From contig JAPPAB010000128.1 of NCBI GenBank assembly GCA_026705765.1, forward strand, positions 1 to 38,242: 38,242 bases of DNA, in the 5' to 3' direction. The DNA comes from Gemmatimonadota bacterium (lineage in GTDB: Bacteria > Latescibacterota > UBA2968). Positions 33,383 through 38,242 of this stretch are shown here, in pieces (the first letter of the stretch is position 1; every line of letters begins with the position of its first letter). A program made the translations under genes and the position numbers. A model generated the notes under the pieces. The model saw only the letters and a program-made list of their open reading frames with translations. It ran no database searches and was not told the origin of the DNA.

Positions 33383-34228
33383 ATGATTACAAGCAATCTT
33401 ACGAAATATCCCGATGTGAACGAGATTATAGATTTTTTTGTTAAACGCGTTTTTCCTGCTCTCGAAAAAAATGTACTCGGGATATATCTAACTGGCTCGC
33501 TGTCCCATGGGGCGTTTAACTACTATAGCAGTGATATTGATATTACGGTGATTGTGCATCGACCTGTTTCTCGAAGTGAACTCGATTCCATTGGGCGTTT
33601 GCACAGAGAGATGGAAGAGAAGTTCGAGAAATGGGCGCGGCGGTTAGAGTGTTCTTACACATCTGTCGATATGCTCCCTTGTGTTATGCCTCCAACGGAG
33701 CCGAGACCGTGGTACTGGGGTGGTGATTGTACCCTTTATGCAGAGGCACCCTATGGGAATGAATGGATAATCAACAAATATTTTCTTTATAGCCATTCCA
33801 TCGCGCTATTTGGTCCGAGTTTTACGAAGCTGTCGCCCCCGGTTGATGTTGAGGATGTGCGGAAAGCCTGCGTTCGCGATTTGTTTCAGGAATGGGCACC
33901 GAAAAAATCCAATCCGGAATATTTTGGGGATAGCCACCATGAAGCGTATTTCATTCTAAATCTATGTCGAATACTGCACACTGTGATTTGCTCCGTTGTT
34001 GGTTCTAAGAAGATGGCTGCGTCATGGGTGCAGGAGAACTGTGGAGATAGGTGGGGTGATCTGGTAGGGAATGCTCTGGAATGGCAATACGGTATTGAAT
34101 TGGACGCGAGACAAGAGGCTATAGATTTTCTCGATTTTGTAATTTCAGAGGTTTCAAAAACAGGCGTATATACGCAGGTGGTCAATGACGCATCGTATAT
34201 TGGAGGGGATGAAAGTGGAAGTTGTTAG
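33383..34228 (+). CDS. ANT/AadA-like aminoglycoside nucleotidyltransferase family protein
   Basis: A 281-aa protein with an N-terminal polymerase-beta type nucleotidyltransferase domain: G38-S39 and D51-x-D53 in GSLSHGAFNYYSSDIDITVI. The C-terminal helical domain includes CRILHTVICSVVGSKKMAASWV, resembling the DUF4111 domain of AadA-type enzymes. It may adenylylate a hydroxyl of an amino-sugar compound; the substrate is unproven. ATG 33383 is preferred since the frame upstream to 33200 lies inside the AAC(3)-like gene. No strong ribosome site is visible; 4-base spacing suggests coupling. It overlaps the GNAT gene that follows by 14 bases. Confidence 0.78.
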   Translation: MITSNLTKYPDVNEIIDFFVKRVFPALEKNVLGIYLTGSLSHGAFNYYSSDIDITVIVHRPVSRSELDSIGRLHREMEEKFEKWARRLECSYTSVDMLPCVMPPTEPRPWYWGGDCTLYAEAPYGNEWIINKYFLYSHSIALFGPSFTKLSPPVDVEDVRKACVRDLFQEWAPKKSNPEYFGDSHHEAYFILNLCRILHTVICSVVGSKKMAASWVQENCGDRWGDLVGNALEWQYGIELDARQEAIDFLDFVISEVSKTGVYTQVVNDASYIGGDESGSC

Positions 34229-34691
34229 GGCTTTGAAATCTGATATACCCGCTATACTGGAGATCTGGAAAGAACTCATGGATTTTCACGTTCCGTTTGA
34301 TTCGAGATATACACTGTCTGATGGTGCAGAAGAGAGCATGGATAAGAATCTGGAAAGACTGATCGAAGCTGAGGATGCCCTTGTGATTATGGCGGTTGAG
34401 AATACAAAGGTATTGGGCTACGGAACAGCAAAGATTGACAAATATCCTCCCGTATTCGTCAAGCAAATCTGTGGTTCTATCGCAGATTTGGCTGTTTCTT
34501 CTGAACACAGGAGAAAGGGAATTGGAGAGTTGATGCTAAATGAAATGTTGGATTGGTTTCAGTCTCTGGGTATAGACAGAGTTGAACTTCGAGTGGCTTC
34601 TATGAATGCCGTTGGATATTCATTTTGGAGAAAGCATGGATTTACAGATTATATGCATATAATGTATAGAGATTTACCTGAAGTAAAATAG
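34215..34691 (+). CDS. GNAT-family N-acetyltransferase
   Basis: A GNAT acetyltransferase of 158 aa from GTG 34215 (160 aa from ATG 34209). The acetyl-CoA pyrophosphate loop is RRKGIGELM in ADLAVSSEHRRKGIGELMLNEML, followed by VELRVASMNAVGYSFWRKHGF, the usual motif B. The acceptor is unknown. GGAGGGG at 34202-34208 is 8 bases before GTG 34215 but only about 2 before ATG 34209, so GTG is favoured. The gene starts inside the ANT-like gene and so is coupled to it. The dCTP deaminase gene follows 14 bases after its stop. Confidence 0.82.
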   Translation: MEVVRALKSDIPAILEIWKELMDFHVPFDSRYTLSDGAEESMDKNLERLIEAEDALVIMAVENTKVLGYGTAKIDKYPPVFVKQICGSIADLAVSSEHRRKGIGELMLNEMLDWFQSLGIDRVELRVASMNAVGYSFWRKHGFTDYMHIMYRDLPEVK

Positions 34692-34705
34692 TCAGGGAGC
34701 GCGTT

Positions 34706-35242
34706 ATGATTTTATCGGGAAAAATGATTCATGAGCAAATGGGAAAGGACATCATTATTGAGCCATTCGATCCTGCCAGGCTCAATCCCAATAGCTATAA
34801 CCTGTCACTTGCCAATGAACTCATGATATACGAGGATGGCGTTCTCGATATGAAAGAGAAAAATCGCACGCGATCTATTCAGATTCCAGATGATGGGTAC
34901 GAGATGCAACCCCAAACGCTCTATCTTGGCAGGACAGTTGAATTTACCAGAACGGATAATTATGTCCCCATGCTTGAGGGGCGGTCATCTGTGGGTAGAT
35001 TGGGGTTGTTTGTACACATAACCGCAGGTTTCGGTGATGTGGGCTTTGCCGGGTACTGGACATTGGAGATGTTCTGTATTCGGCCCGTTCGAGTCTATCC
35101 AAATGTGGAAATCTGCCAGATTTACTATCATACGCTGGATGGCGATTTCGAGACCTACAAAAGTGGAAAGTATCAAAATAATACGGGTATTCAACCCAGT
35201 CGTTTATATCTCGATTTTGAAGGAATAGACAGCATTGAATAG
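34706..35242 (+). CDS. dcd: dCTP deaminase
   Basis: A 178-aa dCTP deaminase, which forms dUTP from dCTP. The signature EGRSSVGRLGLFVHITAGF (from Glu91) and DVGFAGYWTLE (catalytic Glu121) match the family, and the opening ILSGKMI with LNPNSYNLSL is the usual N terminus. Length is normal for the housekeeping type (E. coli Dcd about 193 aa); there is no fused kinase domain as in the antiphage deaminases. ATG 34706 follows GGGAG. Its last codons overlap the first NUDIX gene by 8 bases, so dUTP made here might be passed to a linked pyrophosphatase, but the NUDIX substrates are unknown. Confidence 0.85.
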   Translation: MILSGKMIHEQMGKDIIIEPFDPARLNPNSYNLSLANELMIYEDGVLDMKEKNRTRSIQIPDDGYEMQPQTLYLGRTVEFTRTDNYVPMLEGRSSVGRLGLFVHITAGFGDVGFAGYWTLEMFCIRPVRVYPNVEICQIYYHTLDGDFETYKSGKYQNNTGIQPSRLYLDFEGIDSIE

Positions 35243-35783
35243 TAGTGAAGATATACAGATGTTTTTGAAGGGTAAAACTCCTTTTCACGAGACAGAGGCT
35301 CTGTGGGCAAATGGGACGATGCCTTTGCGCGTGCGTTATTTTTGTTCCGGTGAACAGCCACCAGAGGAGTTAGTAACCTCTGTTCGATGTCTCGTCTTTC
35401 AGAATGATTCTGTTTTGGCACTCAGGAATCGCAAGGGCAACCACATTTTGCCTGGTGGTCGTCGCGAAGAGGGAGAGACTTTTGAACAAACACTTCGCCG
35501 CGAAGTTGCAGAAGAGACAGGCTGGACGATTGAATCTATCTCACGCCTGGGGTTCATCCATCTGGAACATCTCAAGCCGAAGCCGCCTGGATTCCAGTTC
35601 CCATATCTCCCTCACTTTTTTCAAATTATTTATACCGCCCGCGCTTCCAAACATGTGCCAGATTTGATGTGCGATGATGACTATGAGGAGGACGCGACAT
35701 TTGTCCCAATAGGTGAACTCGAAGGGTTGGATATCTCTGAGGCCGAGTTGGGATATGTCCGATATATCAGAAGAGGGATTTGA
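35235..35783 (+). CDS. NUDIX hydrolase (first of two)
   Basis: A 182-aa NUDIX protein. The Nudix box G-x5-E-x7-R-E-U-x-E-E-x-G-U is complete in GRREEGETFEQTLRREVAEETGW, with Trp in the last position. The N-terminal 50 residues are a variable extension. NUDIX enzymes cleave nucleoside diphosphates linked to a moiety. The start is uncertain: TTG 35235 has an AAGGA box about 11 bases upstream and overlaps dcd by 8 bases, while ATG 35259 would give 174 aa. It is followed by a second NUDIX gene with a 4-base TTGA overlap, so all three are tightly coupled. Confidence 0.8.
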   Translation: MNSSEDIQMFLKGKTPFHETEALWANGTMPLRVRYFCSGEQPPEELVTSVRCLVFQNDSVLALRNRKGNHILPGGRREEGETFEQTLRREVAEETGWTIESISRLGFIHLEHLKPKPPGFQFPYLPHFFQIIYTARASKHVPDLMCDDDYEEDATFVPIGELEGLDISEAELGYVRYIRRGI

Positions 35784-36223
35784 TCGTGTTCACTATCGGA
35801 GTTTTTGGGATTATTACCGATGACAAAGACCGCGTCTTGTTGTGCCACCGACGCGACTTCGATTTGTGGAATTTGCCGGGTGGTGGCGTTGAGGCAGGCG
35901 AGAGTCCGTGGGCTGCTCTGGTGCGAGAGATAGAAGAAGAAACGGGTTTGAAAGCTGTGCCCGTCCATCTCAGTGGGGTGTACAGTAAAACAGATAAGAA
36001 TGAGATCGTGTTGTCATTCTTTTGCCAGGTTATAGGGGGCACAATCCAGCTTACCGATGAGGCGGACCAGATTGAGTATTTTCATTTAGATTGTATTCCG
36101 AGCAATACGTCTCCAAAGCAGGTCGAACGTATCAAGGATTACTTCGCGGACAAGACAAGGACCTATTACAAGGTACAAACAGGACCTTCTGCTATTGGTT
36201 TGGTCAATGAAGGAAAGATTTGA
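35780..36223 (+). CDS. NUDIX hydrolase (second of two)
   Basis: A 147-aa NUDIX protein of minimal domain length. The Nudix box GGVEAGESPWAALVREIEEETGL is complete. It resembles short MutT-like enzymes (FTIGVFGIITDDKDRVLLCHRR). The start may be TTG 35780, overlapping the stop of the first NUDIX gene by 4 bases, or GTG 35786, which is better spaced from GAGGG at 35773-35777. The two NUDIX proteins differ enough that this is an old duplication or separate recruitment, not a recent tandem copy. The substrate is unknown. It is the last gene before the HigBA-like pair. Confidence 0.82.
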   Translation: MIVFTIGVFGIITDDKDRVLLCHRRDFDLWNLPGGGVEAGESPWAALVREIEEETGLKAVPVHLSGVYSKTDKNEIVLSFFCQVIGGTIQLTDEADQIEYFHLDCIPSNTSPKQVERIKDYFADKTRTYYKVQTGPSAIGLVNEGKI

Positions 36224-36289
36224 GAAATATGCACATCGCGTAACAGCACATAATTGTCGGGGATAGTGAAATTGTGCCCCGAAAGATAA

Positions 36290-36318
36290 ATGTTATTTTC
36301 CTTTATTTTTGGTAACAT
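36290..36318. promoter_or_regulatory. Possible operator upstream of the HigBA-like pair
   Basis: atgtta (36290-36295) and taacat (36313-36318) are reverse complements 17 bases apart, within an A/T-rich stretch just before the toxin start at 36337. HigA-type antitoxins repress their own promoter through such palindromes. Only the symmetry is seen; binding is inferred. Confidence 0.35.
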
Positions 36319-36336
36319 ATTCGTTAACTTTTAAAT

Positions 36337-36687
36337 ATGAGAGAAATCACCTTTTATCGTACAGCGTCAGGGCATTGTCCTGTAGAACAATTTTTGGATT
36401 CCCTGACTGCGAGGCAAGGTGCTAAAGCCACTTGGACATTGGGATTGATTGAGGAATTGGAGATTGTTCCCCAACAATACTTCAAGAAACTGGTCGGTAC
36501 GGATGACATCTGGGAGGTTCGTGTCAACATTGGTAGAGATATGTTCAGGCTCCTGTCATTTTTTGATGGTCCAAAGTTGGTGGTTCTCAACCATGCCTTT
36601 GCCAAGAAGACACAGAAGATTCCAAGGTCAGATATTCGTCTGGCAGAACAGAGAAAACGGGATTATTTCAGGAGGAAAAAACGATGA
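36337..36687 (+). CDS. HigB/Gp49-like RelE-superfamily toxin
   Basis: A 116-aa protein of the phage-derived Gp49-like/HigB group. The opening [22 protein letters not shown], the middle [29 protein letters not shown] and [27 protein letters not shown] are typical, the last being the basic helix conserved in this group. These are ribosome-dependent mRNA endonucleases, usually paired with a downstream HTH antitoxin. Such a gene follows with a 4-base ATGA overlap. ATG 36337 is the only reasonable start; the ribosome site is weak. Confidence 0.85.
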   Translation: MREITFYRTASGHCPVEQFLDSLTARQGAKATWTLGLIEELEIVPQQYFKKLVGTDDIWEVRVNIGRDMFRLLSFFDGPKLVVLNHAFAKKTQKIPRSDIRLAEQRKRDYFRRKKR

Positions 36688-36959
36688 GCGATTTAAAAAA
36701 GTATGTTGAGAAACGCAAGGCAAGAGATCCCGAATTTGCCGAGAATTACGAAGCTGGTTATTTGGAATTTAAGATTGGTGTTCTCCTTCGACAAGCTCGA
36801 GAGGAGGCTGGTCTAACCCAGGAAGAGGTGGCACAGAAACTGAATACCAAGAAATCTGCGATTTCAAGAATAGAAAACCATGCGAAAGACATCAGGCTGT
36901 CAACTTTGGGAAAGTATGCAAAAGCAATTGGAAAGAAATTGCATTTTTCTGTGGGATAA
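36684..36959 (+). CDS. HigA-like XRE-family antitoxin
   Basis: A 91-aa protein with an XRE helix-turn-helix: [36 protein letters not shown], then [18 protein letters not shown], the closing helix of HigA/Xre antitoxins. The N-terminal 30 residues ([21 protein letters not shown]) are the toxin-binding segment usual in this group. ATG 36684 overlaps the toxin stop as ATGA and has AGGAGG upstream. It should neutralise the HigB-like toxin and repress the pair's promoter. Confidence 0.88.
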   Translation: MSDLKKYVEKRKARDPEFAENYEAGYLEFKIGVLLRQAREEAGLTQEEVAQKLNTKKSAISRIENHAKDIRLSTLGKYAKAIGKKLHFSVG

Positions 36960-37022
36960 TTGAAAGCATAACGCGCCTCGGCTAAAAAACAAAAAAGAAT
37001 TAGATCGTATTGTCATTTCAAA

Positions 37023-37766
37023 ATGAAATCCCATAAATTTACTGATTATACGTACTTAGAAATCAAGGATCTGGTTGATGCCGGATGCCTGGCGATTGTG
37101 CCCACAGGATGCACTGAGCAACAGGGTCCACATTTGCCGGTAGATTTCGACACGTGGTTTGCGGAAGCTGTTGCATTGGAAGCAGCGCATTATGCGGCAC
37201 GCTGTCACGATGTACGTGCTCTGGTTTTGCCAGCCATGCCATTTGGACCCACGCCCGAACATCGGGGCTTTGGCTCGGGATATGTCAACATCCCGCACGT
37301 TGTTCATGAAGCGTATGTCTATTTCGTCCTTGAATCGCTGGCAGAACAGGGCTTTGGCACTGTTGTTGTCTGGCGCGGCTGCGGTGAGCATCGATTGCAG
37401 GAGGCGGTGGATAGGTTCAACGCGAAATTCCATCCGGGATGCAAAGCTTGTCTTCCACCCCTGCCATATCATGACATTTGGTGCCGCGTAGCTGATCCCA
37501 GCGTTCCCGGTGGTCATGCCGATAGTTTTACGACCTCAATTGCTATGTATCAACGCCCGGACACGGTTAGACTCGGAAGTATCCCTTCATCCCGTTCCAG
37601 AGAAGTGAATTGGGATGATCCGCATCTCGATTTCACAAGATATTCAGACACTGGTGTCATTGGCGATGCGACCAGGGCGAGTGCCGAGTTGGGACGCAGG
37701 CTTTGGGATGAGGTCATATCGACTACGGCAGCGATTTTCAGAGATGCTATTGAACTCTCTGAGTAA
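37023..37766 (+). CDS. Creatininase-fold protein with substituted metal ligands
   Basis: A 247-aa protein of the creatininase/MftE-like amidohydrolase family, seen in PTGCTEQQGPHLPVDFDTWFAEA and the later HADSFTTS. The canonical metal site uses E-x-H in EqHGPH, His in NGHGGN and HAGExETS. Here Gln34 replaces the first His, Cys120 (RGCGEH) replaces the NGHGGN His, and HADSFTTS (His165, Asp167) lacks the usual Glu. Glu32 and Asp43 remain. It may have lost activity, bind a different metal, or bind a ligand only. ATG 37023 is taken as start; no clear ribosome site is visible. It has no obvious partner. Confidence 0.78.
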   Translation: MKSHKFTDYTYLEIKDLVDAGCLAIVPTGCTEQQGPHLPVDFDTWFAEAVALEAAHYAARCHDVRALVLPAMPFGPTPEHRGFGSGYVNIPHVVHEAYVYFVLESLAEQGFGTVVVWRGCGEHRLQEAVDRFNAKFHPGCKACLPPLPYHDIWCRVADPSVPGGHADSFTTSIAMYQRPDTVRLGSIPSSRSREVNWDDPHLDFTRYSDTGVIGDATRASAELGRRLWDEVISTTAAIFRDAIELSE

Positions 37767-37861
37767 ATGAGACGTCTGTAAACCATTCAGGAAAATACGG
37801 GGTAGATACTCTGATACTATCGCGTGACTCAAATCTATGATTTCTGACTTATCACTCATGA

Positions 37862-38041
37862 AAATTACTGTCACATCAGGGCAAGGGCTATGCAACTCAG
37901 GTCGTGACAGGATGGGCTAGGATTGTCCGAGAACAAGGTCGTATCCCTCTTTATAGTACTTCTTGGGATAATAGAGCCTCCCAACGCGTCGCAGAAAAGC
38001 TGGGATTAGGGCTATATGGTGTGGATATTCATATTTCGTAG
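37862..38041 (+). pseudogene. GNAT acetyltransferase remnant (C-terminal part)
   Basis: From about 37862 the frame encodes HQGKGYATQVVTGWARIV (acetyl-CoA loop), then RIPLYSTSWDNRASQRVAEKLGL and a TAG at 38039-38041. This is the C-terminal half of a GNAT enzyme. A TGA at 37859 interrupts the same frame, there is no start codon, and the N-terminal half is not found in 37767-37858. It is read as a truncated pseudogene. The rest of 37767-38073 shows nothing else. Confidence 0.75.
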
Positions 38042-38073
38042 TACATACAGGAGTAAACCCCAGGAGAGATAAA

Positions 38074-38242
38074 TATGTCGCGAGCATTCACTGTTGATGA
38101 CTTGTTGAATGTCAATCAGTTTACCAGTCGTTGTCCGTGGGATCTTTCGCCTGATGGCGAATTGCTTGCTGTAACACTCAGCCAGGGGAGACATGGACAA
38201 ATTTTACGCTTCATTGAGGCTTCGCAGCTCGCTGCTCCGCCT
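38074..38242 (+). CDS. S9-family peptidase, N-terminal fragment (runs off window)
   Basis: The first 56 codons of a gene that continues beyond the window edge. ATG 38074 has CAGGAGAG upstream. The translation MSRAFTVDDLLNVNQFTSR then CPWDLSPDGELLAVTLSQG is the usual beginning of S9 (prolyl-oligopeptidase/acylaminoacyl peptidase) beta-propellers, with the first SPDG turn. The catalytic domain is not in the window, so the family is inferred from the N terminus only. A complete S9 gene is at 26170-28092. Confidence 0.65.

Noticed and set aside
34706-35242. dCTP deaminase as an antiphage defence enzyme
   Set aside because: Antiphage deaminases are usually larger with an extra kinase-like domain. 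This is housekeeping length with no such domain, so defence is only a weak possibility.

Overview
The window reads as a chromosomal segment of an uncultured environmental bacterium with a Gram-negative type envelope: there is a TolC-like outer-membrane channel, an MlaC-like periplasmic lipid carrier, an RND lipid exporter and a periplasmic parvulin. The gene content (sulfatase, CehA/McbA PHP hydrolase, phytanoyl-CoA dioxygenase, S9 peptidases, PF12831-type FAD oxidoreductase, amidohydrolase, creatininase-like protein) resembles genomes of the Latescibacterota/Poribacteria kind. That placement is an inference from gene content; there is no rRNA or marker gene here. Coding is dense and almost all on the plus strand, with many GTG/TTG starts. 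The coding strand is G-rich, which produces long meaningless antisense reading frames.

Region 1 (1-6062) is a three-gene plus-strand unit: IolD-like inositol-ring hydrolase, a CehA/McbA PHP metallohydrolase with a His-rich tail, and a cytosolic sulfatase. Two copies of an unusual 8-bp-phased inverted-repeat element sit before the first and second genes. Region 2 (6117-10143) holds a minus-strand pair (small membrane protein and EamA transporter, overlapping) diverging from a secreted TPR-parvulin fusion and a flippase-like membrane protein, and ends at a clear terminator.

Region 3 (10355-18794) looks like an envelope-lipid or inositol-phosphate locus. It contains a TolC-like channel, a fused inositol-phosphate cytidylyltransferase/CDP-alcohol phosphotransferase, an MlaC/HpnM-like carrier with a good sigma70 promoter, an HpnN/MMPL-like RND protein, a membrane protein made of two tandem copies of one unit, and a GMC oxidoreductase. 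Together these could make, oxidise and move an inositol-containing polar lipid or di-inositol phosphate. This is the most promising candidate for an undescribed system. A convergent glutamine-synthetase-family gene ends it.

Region 4 (20274-29476) is a plus-strand run: methyltransferase, ankyrin protein, predicted toroid glycosidase/lyase-like protein, divergent PiT-like transporter, PhyH dioxygenase, amidohydrolase, S9 peptidase and FAD oxidoreductase. From about 21686 on it looks like a catabolic cluster.

Region 5 (29454-38041) is visibly more A/T-rich and looks like an accessory island. A PIN toxin/small antitoxin pair opens it, then come small-molecule modifying enzymes (nucleotidyltransferase, methyltransferase, RidA, AAC(3)-like, ANT-like, GNAT), a dCTP deaminase overlapping two NUDIX hydrolases, a HigBA-like toxin-antitoxin pair, a creatininase-fold protein with substituted metal ligands, and a GNAT gene remnant. 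A truncated S9 peptidase gene runs off the right edge. No rRNA, tRNA, CRISPR array, integrase or complete insertion sequence was seen.
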